Assembly: GCA_937967665.1 (NCBI GenBank)
Contig: CALBSZ010000783.1
Coordinates: forward strand, 1 to 23,060
DNA length: 23,060 nucleotides
Direction: 5' to 3'
Origin: an uncultured Planctomycetaceae bacterium
GTDB lineage: Bacteria > Planctomycetota > Planctomycetia > Pirellulales > Pirellulaceae
Every line of letters starts with the position of its first letter. Positions within the stretch are counted from its first letter, which is position 1. Both the position numbers and the translations under genes were made by a program. The notes beneath the pieces are model-generated. The model had not been told where the DNA came from and did no database searches. It saw only the letters and a program-made list of their open reading frames with translations. Below are positions 7,396 through 14,949 of the stretch, piece by piece.

Positions 7396-7434
7396 GACCG
7401 CTCGCTGCAGGTTCTGCGCGAGCGGTCTCTTTTT
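7396..7434 (+). terminator. Strong intrinsic terminator or attenuator before the 2254-residue giant gene
   Basis: gaccgctcgc (7396-7405) and gcgagcggtc (7418-7427) form a perfect 10-bp GC-rich stem with a 12-nt loop, followed directly by TCTTTTT. It could end the mutarotase operon 276 bp upstream. However, only 48 bases separate it from the next ATG, which leaves little room for a separate promoter, so it may act as an attenuator in that gene's own leader. Confidence 0.7.
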
Positions 7435-7482
7435 GCGCAATTCGGTTTACCGCCGCGCGCCCAGCCATCACGGAGACAACGC

Positions 7483-10400
7483 ATGAGACGCCGCCACGCT
7501 CTGACATCGTTCCGCCGCACGAATCGGAAGTCCAGTAAACCGTTCTTCCGTCCTGTCACGGAAGCGCTGGAAGACCGCCGTTTGCTCACCGTGTTCGACG
7601 TCACGAAGTTCGACGACACGGCGGACGGCACTTGCGACGCCGACTGCTCCTTGCGTGAAGCGGTCATTGCCGCCAACGCCAATTCAGGTGATGACACCAT
7701 CAATCTTCCCGCCGGAACGTACACGTTGACACTGACAGGATCCGGCGAAGACCTCGCGGCCACGGGCGATCTGGACGTGACAGATGCTGCGGGGATGACC
7801 GAGATCATCGGGGACGGCGCTGGCGTCAGCGTCATTGATGGCAGCGGGCTTGGTGACCAGACGTTTCATCTGGTCGCAGGCGACTCGCTGAGCCTGAACA
7901 ACTTGACGATTGACCAGGCTGCTCACCAAAGTATTCGCACTGACAGCGGTTCGCTCTCCATTACAGGAGCGGCGATTACGAACAGTTCTGCCTACGCGGT
8001 AATAAACTACAGCAGCGGCGATGTCACGATCGCCAGCAGTGTCATTTCTGACAATACGCGCGGTATTCGAGTGGACGGCGGCGGCAACGTGGACATCAGT
8101 AACTCGAGCATTGCGAATACGAACTCAACGGGTATCTTTAATTTCCTCGGCACGCTGAGACTGTCGAACAGTACCATCACGGGAGGCAGCACGGGAATTG
8201 AGAACCGCAGTACGGCGGTCGTCAGCAGGAGTACAATTTCCACGAATCGCAGTTACGGGATTCTGAATAATTCGGCCGACCTTACGGTGGTAAACTCAAC
8301 GATTGCCGACAACAGTCTTTCGGGCGTGGTCAACGTTGGTAGTGGAAACACCAGTTTGACGAACAGCACGATCTCTGGGAACGACTACGGAGGCATCCGA
8401 AATCGAGCTGACTTGACGGTAACCAACACGACCATTTCGGGAAATACCGCTTCCAGTTTCGGCGGTCTGTACAACAGCGGCACCGCCGTTGTCCGGAACA
8501 GTACCATTTCCGGAAACTCGGCGCAAAGTGCGGGCAAGCCGGGTGGGGTTTACATTCGCGCTGGTGATGTGACGCTGCAGAATTCCATTGTCACCGGCGG
8601 CAGCGGCGCCGATTGCAGCGGGACTTTTCTCGCTGCCAGCAACAACCTGAGCGACGGCACTTGCGACGGCACCATCGCCGCGGTTACGAACGTCAGCCCC
8701 GTGCTGGCAGACAATGGCGGTCCCACCAAAACTCACTCGTTGCTGCCTGGCAGCACTGCCATCGACGCCGGCGATGCCGGCCTGTTGCCGGCCGACGACC
8801 TGGACCTCGACGGCGATTTGGATACGGCAGAAAGTTTGCCGCAAGACCAGCGCGGTGAAGCGAGAATCCGCGGCGGCGGGTTGGACATCGGTGCCTTCGA
8901 AGCCGGCAACGTCGCCGTTACCGTGTCTGAAACCCAGGATCCCACTGCCGCAGGGGAAACGTTTGATGTTACCGCGACCGTTGCGGTGATCGCGGGCGCG
9001 GGAACGCCTACGGGCACCGTGCAATTGACGGACGACCAAGGTGACTTTGCTCCGATCGACTTGACACTCCCGCCATCTGGCGTTGTCACCTTTAGCGGCG
9101 TGTCACTATCGACGTTGGGTGTTCACGACTTGACCGTCTCCTACTCCGGCGATGGTTCGTTTGATGCCGTGCAGTCCGGTCAGTCGCACAAGGTCATTGT
9201 CTACCTCGACGTCACCAAGACTGAAGATACCAGCGACGGCATCTGCAACAGCGACTGTTCATTGCGCGAGGCGGTCGTGGCGGCGAATGCCGCTTCCACG
9301 GAAGCAATTCTACGAATTCCGGCCGGCACCTACCCACTGACGTTGGATGGTGCCGATGAGGATCTCGGCGAGACAGGAGATCTGGATTTAAATAATCCAG
9401 ATCATGCTATCTCGATTATCGGCGCCGGCGACGACGCAACGATCATCGATGCGTCGGCAGTAAGCGATCGAGTCGTTCATATTGTTACAGGCGATGTGCA
9501 CATCGAAGGCGTCACGATCACGGGTGGAAGTGCGAGTACCGGCGATGGTGGCGGCATTCTTGCAAGCGGGCGCTTGTTGCTGAACAACAGCGTTGTCTCT
9601 GACAATACAGCGGAAAACGGTGGAGGTTTGCATGTGGCGAAAGGCGGAGGCGATGCCATCGTCAACAACAGCTCGATCACGGAAAACACGGCGTCAAATC
9701 GGGGTGGCGGAATTGATGCGATCGTCATTACCGTGGCCAACAGCACGCTCGCTGGAAATGTCGGCGACATAGGCGGCGGCATCTATTCGCGAGCACTCAA
9801 CTTGCAAAACAGCACGTTTTCCTCGAATAGCGCCTCTTCCCATGGGGGCGCGGTTTGGGTTGCCAGCAATTCCGCCATTAGCAACAGTACCTTCGCGGGC
9901 AATACGGCTCCCGGCGGGGCGAACATCTACAACGTCCGCGGTACCACCACGGTCAACAATTCGATTCTGGCCGATGGTAACTGCCATGCAGCTGTGCGGA
10001 GATCACAAATCGTCGGCAGCAGTAATCTGGGAGCCGACAGTTCCTGTGCCGTGACGGGGGTTCTAACGGGATTCGATCCGGTGCTGCGTGACAACGGCGG
10101 CGCAACCCTGACGCATGTACTGTTTTCAGGAAGCAGTGCGCTGGACAGCGGGGACAACAACCTGATTCCGTCGGACGTTACGGACCTGGACGGTGACGGC
10201 GATACCAGCGAACCGCTGCCGCTTGACCAGCGCGGCCAGGCTCGTATCCAGAATGGCACGGTCGATATTGGGGCGGTGGAGGGCGTGGGCGATGTTTCGC
10301 TCAGTGCCGTCGCCCCCAGCCCGCGCACGTCACCGGTCGATCAGCTGGAACTGGTGTTCGCGGCCGCCGTCGACGAAGCAACGTTGACCGCGGCGGACAT

Positions 10401-13400
10401 TTCAATTACTCGCGACAACGTATCCTTGGACTCGTCGGCGGTGACCATTACGCACCTTGGCGGCAATGTGTATGAAGTCGGCAATCTGACTGCGCTGACG
10501 ACCGCTGACGGCGTTTATGTTGTCAGCGTTACGGGTAGCGGTATTCAGCAAAGCGGCGGCGGGAGTTTTGTCAGCAGTGCCGCGACGAGCTGGTTGACCG
10601 ATTCTGTTTTCCCGGCACTTGAGCCCAAAGTGCCCTTGGGCAGCCTGGTTTACGATCCCATTGTCTCACGCGCAATTCTGAAGGGATATTTTCAGGCCCT
10701 CAGCGTCGATCTTGAAGGGGGGCAGACGCTCAGCGTTGTGGTAACGCCCGACGCGTCGCTGCGTCCCGAAGTCGCGATTACCAGCCCGGGGGGCAGCACG
10801 ATCGCAACCAGCTCGGCCGGCGCTCCGGGCGAATCCGTCCTCTTTCAGAACCTGCCGGTCATCACGTCCGGAAACTATACGATCACGACGGGTGGTGGCG
10901 GAACGGAAGGCGATTTCACATTGTCGGTTACCGTCAACGCCAGCGTGGAAGCGGAAGACTACGAAGGCGTGGACAACGATTCGATTGCGACCGCGCAGAA
11001 TATCGACGGCAGTTTTGGCACCTTCGGTACGCCTTCGGCTTCGCGAGGAGCTGTATCGGGACGGGTTACGGGAAGTTCTGTCTACGTTGTCGGTACCCGT
11101 CTTGGCACGCTGTATACCCTTGACCCCGCGACCAGTTCCGTGGTCTCCAGTACGACTCTCTCGCTTAACGGAAAATCAACGGGTGGTGGACGCGGACTCG
11201 CCATCGATCCGACCACCGGAATGATGTGGATTCTGTTCGACGCTGGCCTCAAGGGAACCAGTGGACTGTTGGGAACGGTCGATCCATCGACAGGGGCTGT
11301 CACCTCCGTCGGCCAGCTCGATACGGTCGACGACCGCTTCGGCGAGATCGCGTTCGACCTGAACGGAAATCTGTACGCCGTGACGGGTGGGTCTGATAGC
11401 AATGCCACGCCGAATACGCTGTTTTCGATTGACAAGTCGAATGCAACGAAGATCGCGGCGCTCCATACGTTCACTTCCGAAGGTGCCGGCGGCGTGACCT
11501 TGAATCCGGATGACGGCCTCCTCTACCGGTATCATAATGGCGATTTTGCAAGTATCGACGTCGGCAATGATCCTCCCACTGTCACATCCATCAGCGTATC
11601 TGGCGACATCGCGGGTAAAGGGACCGGGATGTCCTACATCGGTAGAGGCAAGTTTCTTGTCGTCGGTTCTCCGTTGAAGGCGGGCACACCGTTTTATGAA
11701 GTGGACACCAGCGGGAATTCGACGCTCCTGGGGTATGGCACCGATTTCGTGAAAAACGCGTTGCACGGCGCCGCAGCGATCCTTGGCAACAGCGTGGACG
11801 TGTTCGAGTTTAACTTGCCCGCCGAGGAATTCGTATCGCTGGCGCTGGGCGGTGGGGATGCCACGGTCGAATTGTTGGATGGCAACGGCCGTACGCTGGC
11901 GACAGGAACGGCGACTGGCAATGCGTCGTCGGCGATCCCCGCGACCTTGAGGCACACCGGGACCTATTACGCGCGGGTTTCGTCCAGCGTGGACGCCGAG
12001 TACACGCTGGTCGTGACGCGCGGAATTGACTTTGAACTGGAATCCAATGACACCTCAAAGTTTGCACAGCATCTCAGCGACGCCGGCGGTGTCCTCGGTT
12101 ATCTCGGCGGTTCCAGCGTGTTGTACGGTGCCGACAACGGCGACGGCAACTTCCTGATCGTAGACCCGGTGACGGGCAATTCGACCGTGCTGTCATCGCA
12201 CGTCGGGCAGGGGCATGGTTACACAGACCTGGCCTACAATCCGATCACGAAAATCATGTACGCATCGCAGGCAGAGGGCGGCACCGGGCTGTTTTCCGTG
12301 GACCTTGCCACAGGGGCCGAGACGCTGTTGGGGTCCCCCGGCAAAGGTCTTCATGCTCTGGCCTGGTCGCCGGATGGTTCCACGCTTTATGGGATGCTGG
12401 GGAAACAGTTTGGGACGCTTGATCCCAAAGATGGGAAGTTCACGACGATCAGCGATCCGGGGCTCGGCAATCTCGGCGGCCTTGCCTTTCACCCGACGAC
12501 GGGTGAGCTCTACGGCGTGACAAATTCGGCCAAGATCGGCGGCAGCTTGTATACGCTGGACACCGACTCCGGGGTTGCGACGCTGGTCGTGTCCCTCGAT
12601 CGACCGTTGAATTCGCTGGAATTCCGCGCCGACGGCACGCTGCTGGGAGGCGGAAAAAGCGGCGACGGTGGGCTCTATGAAATTAGCTTGAACACCGGCA
12701 CCACAACGTTGATCGGACAAATGGCGGCGGGCAAAAATCGGAACGCGACCGGGCTGGAATTTGTCGCGCAGCCGCGCGAAGACCATTACGCCATCAGCGT
12801 GACAGCAGGTCAGCAGATCGACCTGTCCACGCTGACTCCAGGCGATGGCGCGGGGCAGTTTCATAACGATTTCGATCCTGTCGTGGAACTCTATGATCCC
12901 AAGGGAGCCCTGGTCGCTTCGGACGACAACGGCGCCGCCGACGGACGCAATGCCCGGCTCTCACATGTCGCCGCCGCGAACGGCAATTACCTGGCTCGCG
13001 TGACGGGTGCCACGGTCGACAGCGGCGAATACATGCTGTTTCTGAGCGTGCCGGATCTCCCGCCCAGCGTCGATGCCGGCCAGTCCTTGACCATTTCAGA
13101 AGATGCGGCCGTCGGCACGGCCGCGGGAATCGCGACGGCAACAGATCCGGAAGGCGATCCGCGGATGAACTGGCAGATCGTGGGCGGGTCGGGGCAGGGA
13201 GTCTTCGACATTGATGCCGCGACCGGCGAAATCACGTCCCTGGCCGCGCTGGACTTCGAAACCACGTCCAGCTATCTGCTGGAGGTCACGGTCGACGACG
13301 ATCAGGGGAACCGCTCGCTAGGCGAACTGATCACGATCCAGGTTGCGGACGTTAACGAAGACGGCGACCCGGTATTCGTCGACGGCAACGGCGATCTCAA

Positions 13401-14247
13401 CGTTATCGGTAACGGCAACGGCAATCGCATCATCGTTTCGCCAGGGAGTAAGGGCACCGTCAGCGTATCGATTGACAATGTGTCGTATAAGGGATTTTCT
13501 ACTCCGACACGGCATGTGATTATTACGGCCGGGGACGGCGACAACGACATCGTCATTTCCGGCGGCTTTTCGCCCGTCATGACGAGTGACATTTCTGCCG
13601 GCAACGGCCGCAACTATATTGCCGGGGGCGGTGGCCGCGACAATGTGTCCGCCGGTGAAGGCAAGAACGTCATTTTGACGGGGCGCGGCGACGATATGGT
13701 CACGGTCACCGGTGCGGGCGACAGCGATATTGATTCCGGAGCCGGTGACGACACCATTACAACAGGGGACGGCAATGACGAAATCGTGGCCGGTGACGGC
13801 GACGACGTGGTCTATGCGGGCGGCGGCCGGGATGTGGTGGCCGGGGGACTCGGCGACGACATCCTCTTCGGGCAGGCCGGCGACGACGTGCTCAGCGGTG
13901 GCGACGGTGACGATATTGTGGTCGGCGACGCAGGGAACGATGAACTGTTTGGGCGTGAAGGCAACGACATCGTCGTCGGCAGCGACGGTAGCGACGGAGC
14001 ACTCGGCAACGGCGGCGATGATCTGCTGGTCGGCGGCCGAACAACCCAAGTCCTGTCAAGTCTACGCGATGCACGCACAGCTTGGGTCGCCAGTCCCGTA
14101 TCCATTCCGACGCAGTTGCTGCCCGTGACGGACGACGGTTCCCGGGATGCGCTGGTGGGTGCCGAAGGGGATGATTTCAGGATCGGTGAAGCCGATGTCG
14201 ATTTCTTTGACCGCGTGACCGGTAACGATAATAGTTTGTTCCTTTGA
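7483..14247 (+). CDS. Giant secreted protein: two CSLREA beta-helices, PPC domains with nested propellers, cadherin-like domain, RTX array
   Basis: This complete 2254-residue product starts at an ATG with GGAG seven bases upstream. A basic leader without a hydrophobic core ends in ALEDRRLLT (28-36). Domains in order: CSLREA beta-helix (C55-A60 motif, ending in the choice-of-anchor Q pattern NGGPTKTHS/DQRGEAR/IGAFEAG near 475); Big_3-like Ig domain (about 481-575); second CSLREA beta-helix (C592-A597, ending near 935); Ig-like domain (about 937-1030); PPC-like domain (about 1068-1156); propeller (about 1200-1430) and propeller (about 1547-1763), each flanked by the two parts of a PPC domain; cadherin-like domain (about 1860-1965); RTX array of GGxGxDxhx nonapeptides (about 2013-2185); and a C-terminal tail without a recognised anchor. 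I count eight cysteines, all in the two beta-helices. A calcium-dependent surface or matrix protein is the likeliest role. Its ligand and export route are not shown. Confidence 0.95.
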   Translation: MRRRHALTSFRRTNRKSSKPFFRPVTEALEDRRLLTVFDVTKFDDTADGTCDADCSLREAVIAANANSGDDTINLPAGTYTLTLTGSGEDLAATGDLDVTDAAGMTEIIGDGAGVSVIDGSGLGDQTFHLVAGDSLSLNNLTIDQAAHQSIRTDSGSLSITGAAITNSSAYAVINYSSGDVTIASSVISDNTRGIRVDGGGNVDISNSSIANTNSTGIFNFLGTLRLSNSTITGGSTGIENRSTAVVSRSTISTNRSYGILNNSADLTVVNSTIADNSLSGVVNVGSGNTSLTNSTISGNDYGGIRNRADLTVTNTTISGNTASSFGGLYNSGTAVVRNSTISGNSAQSAGKPGGVYIRAGDVTLQNSIVTGGSGADCSGTFLAASNNLSDGTCDGTIAAVTNVSPVLADNGGPTKTHSLLPGSTAIDAGDAGLLPADDLDLDGDLDTAESLPQDQRGEARIRGGGLDIGAFEAGNVAVTVSETQDPTAAGETFDVTATVAVIAGAGTPTGTVQLTDDQGDFAPIDLTLPPSGVVTFSGVSLSTLGVHDLTVSYSGDGSFDAVQSGQSHKVIVYLDVTKTEDTSDGICNSDCSLREAVVAANAASTEAILRIPAGTYPLTLDGADEDLGETGDLDLNNPDHAISIIGAGDDATIIDASAVSDRVVHIVTGDVHIEGVTITGGSASTGDGGGILASGRLLLNNSVVSDNTAENGGGLHVAKGGGDAIVNNSSITENTASNRGGGIDAIVITVANSTLAGNVGDIGGGIYSRALNLQNSTFSSNSASSHGGAVWVASNSAISNSTFAGNTAPGGANIYNVRGTTTVNNSILADGNCHAAVRRSQIVGSSNLGADSSCAVTGVLTGFDPVLRDNGGATLTHVLFSGSSALDSGDNNLIPSDVTDLDGDGDTSEPLPLDQRGQARIQNGTVDIGAVEGVGDVSLSAVAPSPRTSPVDQLELVFAAAVDEATLTAADISITRDNVSLDSSAVTITHLGGNVYEVGNLTALTTADGVYVVSVTGSGIQQSGGGSFVSSAATSWLTDSVFPALEPKVPLGSLVYDPIVSRAILKGYFQALSVDLEGGQTLSVVVTPDASLRPEVAITSPGGSTIATSSAGAPGESVLFQNLPVITSGNYTITTGGGGTEGDFTLSVTVNASVEAEDYEGVDNDSIATAQNIDGSFGTFGTPSASRGAVSGRVTGSSVYVVGTRLGTLYTLDPATSSVVSSTTLSLNGKSTGGGRGLAIDPTTGMMWILFDAGLKGTSGLLGTVDPSTGAVTSVGQLDTVDDRFGEIAFDLNGNLYAVTGGSDSNATPNTLFSIDKSNATKIAALHTFTSEGAGGVTLNPDDGLLYRYHNGDFASIDVGNDPPTVTSISVSGDIAGKGTGMSYIGRGKFLVVGSPLKAGTPFYEVDTSGNSTLLGYGTDFVKNALHGAAAILGNSVDVFEFNLPAEEFVSLALGGGDATVELLDGNGRTLATGTATGNASSAIPATLRHTGTYYARVSSSVDAEYTLVVTRGIDFELESNDTSKFAQHLSDAGGVLGYLGGSSVLYGADNGDGNFLIVDPVTGNSTVLSSHVGQGHGYTDLAYNPITKIMYASQAEGGTGLFSVDLATGAETLLGSPGKGLHALAWSPDGSTLYGMLGKQFGTLDPKDGKFTTISDPGLGNLGGLAFHPTTGELYGVTNSAKIGGSLYTLDTDSGVATLVVSLDRPLNSLEFRADGTLLGGGKSGDGGLYEISLNTGTTTLIGQMAAGKNRNATGLEFVAQPREDHYAISVTAGQQIDLSTLTPGDGAGQFHNDFDPVVELYDPKGALVASDDNGAADGRNARLSHVAAANGNYLARVTGATVDSGEYMLFLSVPDLPPSVDAGQSLTISEDAAVGTAAGIATATDPEGDPRMNWQIVGGSGQGVFDIDAATGEITSLAALDFETTSSYLLEVTVDDDQGNRSLGELITIQVADVNEDGDPVFVDGNGDLNVIGNGNGNRIIVSPGSKGTVSVSIDNVSYKGFSTPTRHVIITAGDGDNDIVISGGFSPVMTSDISAGNGRNYIAGGGGRDNVSAGEGKNVILTGRGDDMVTVTGAGDSDIDSGAGDDTITTGDGNDEIVAGDGDDVVYAGGGRDVVAGGLGDDILFGQAGDDVLSGGDGDDIVVGDAGNDELFGREGNDIVVGSDGSDGALGNGGDDLLVGGRTTQVLSSLRDARTAWVASPVSIPTQLLPVTDDGSRDALVGAEGDDFRIGEADVDFFDRVTGNDNSLFL
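13519..14037 (+). repeat. RTX-type calcium-binding nonapeptide array
   Basis: About a dozen or more glycine/aspartate-rich nonapeptides of the form GGxGxDxhx occur here, for example GGLGDDILF, GQAGDDVLS and GGDGDDIVV. In hemolysin-type proteins such repeats form a calcium-binding beta-roll. The early repeats (13519-13680) are degenerate and the later ones (13740-14037) are regular. A tail of about 68 residues follows. Confidence 0.9.
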
Positions 14248-14530
14248 ACCGTCTTTCCCGTCATAAGTTGTTTTCATGTCAACTGTTACGAGGAGGATTG
14301 CTGCGTTCTGTGCCGACGGCTGAAAGGCCTGCGATGATCCAGTCAACTGCGGAACTGCGGTTTGGAAGGTAGGCGGCGTACGCCATTGTGAAGCCTTGAT
14401 GAAGCCCTACTGGAACATCCTGATGAAGGAATTCACCGGTCTTCCTGTCGATACAACCGCGTTGTTTGCTTTTTTCAAGAGTGGTTATCCCACGACGACA
14501 ACCCTTTTGAGAAAACTTCTTTGAAAAGCG

Positions 14531-14559
14531 TTGCAGTAACGATTTGAGACGGTTATTCT
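14531..14559 (+). promoter_or_regulatory. Possible promoter of the rightmost giant gene
   Basis: TTGCAG (14531-14536) is followed after 17 bases by TATTCT (14554-14559), matching sigma-70 boxes at 3 of 6 and 4 of 6 positions. A start near 14566 would give a leader of about 385 nt. Closer promoters may exist and were not recognised. Confidence 0.25.
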
Positions 14560-14705
14560 TAGCCCATTGTGACCACTATTTAACCACCACGCGCAACAAC
14601 GCTTTACCAGAGTACGACCCTCTACCAGAGTCACGGGTATTGGACGACGGGTCGAGGGGCATTAACGCTGCTATTGCGATCGGTAAAGCAGATTTTGTCG
14701 ACAGC

Positions 14706-14751
14706 AAAAAAACAGCCGGTGAAGCGACGCCGCCAAGCATTCTTCACCGGC
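14706..14751 (-). terminator. Strong intrinsic terminator facing left
   Basis: gccggtgaag (14715-14724) and cttcaccggc (14742-14751) form a perfect 10-bp stem with a 17-nt loop. Read on the minus strand, the stem is followed after two bases by seven consecutive T (plus-strand A-run 14706-14712). On the plus strand no T-run follows, so it terminates leftward transcription. No minus-strand protein gene lies to its right. Confidence 0.7.
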
Positions 14752-14799
14752 CGGAAAACAAACGAACCCAACGAGCAACGCTGAAGAACGTTTGCCTCT
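14706..14799 (-). ncRNA. Candidate small RNA of about 94 nt on the minus strand
   Basis: A minus-strand TATAAA (plus-strand 14811-14806) could start transcription near 14799, and the intrinsic terminator ends at 14706. The -35 region is poor (TTTTCG at 17-bp spacing). Nothing else explains a leftward terminator here, but leftward antisense transcription from within the giant gene is an alternative. No known RNA family is recognised. Confidence 0.22.
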
Positions 14800-14937
14800 A
14801 TCTGATTTATAGATGCAAATGCCGTTCCCGAAAAGAGAATTTCTTTTCCATCGGGTCGGAGCGTTTCGGCGTGACTCAAGGGTTCCGGACCGTCCAGGAT
14901 TTTCGGCAGAGAAGCCTGGTCATAGACCCACTTCAAC

Positions 14938-14941
14938 GGAG
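14938..14941 (+). promoter_or_regulatory. Ribosome binding site fixing the start of the rightmost giant gene
   Basis: GGAG sits eight bases before the ATG at 14950. It supports this start, and the resulting leader ends in LEDRHLLT at the position seen in the other two giant proteins. Confidence 0.7.
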
Positions 14942-14949
14942 ATCACGCC

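Larger units (their letters stand above)
7121..7482. other. Intergenic/leader region with structured RNA potential (362 bp)
   Basis: No gene is visible here. The left part (7121-7250) holds only a 6-bp hairpin (caccgt 7195-7200, acggtg 7210-7215) without a T-run. The right part holds a possible promoter, a 10-bp direct repeat (ataaactggc at 7290-7299 and 7360-7369), nested hairpins, a strong intrinsic terminator, and the ribosome binding site of the next giant gene (GGAG 7472-7475). Confidence 0.8.
14248..14949. other. Intergenic region between two giant genes (702 bp)
   Basis: No convincing gene is seen. It holds a possible plus-strand promoter (14531-14559), a 9-bp direct repeat spaced 18 bp apart (taccagagt at 14605 and 14623), a strong minus-strand intrinsic terminator (14706-14751) and the ribosome binding site of the next gene (14938-14941). 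No clear plus-strand terminator follows the 2254-residue gene. Confidence 0.75.

Noticed and set aside
7377..7482. ATG at 7377 as a leader peptide overlapping the terminator
   Set aside because: The frame runs through the terminator and past the giant gene's start without a ribosome binding site or a run of regulatory codons, so a leader-peptide attenuator of the classical type is not supported.
14399..14524. 41-codon plus-strand frame starting ATGAAGCCCTACTGG
   Set aside because: It is short, with no convincing ribosome binding site and no recognisable motif. It could be a small protein, but nothing supports it beyond the open frame.
14631..14936. 101-codon minus-strand open frame in the 702-bp spacer
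   Set aside because: It would need a TTG start without a Shine-Dalgarno, and a strong terminator of the same orientation lies inside it.
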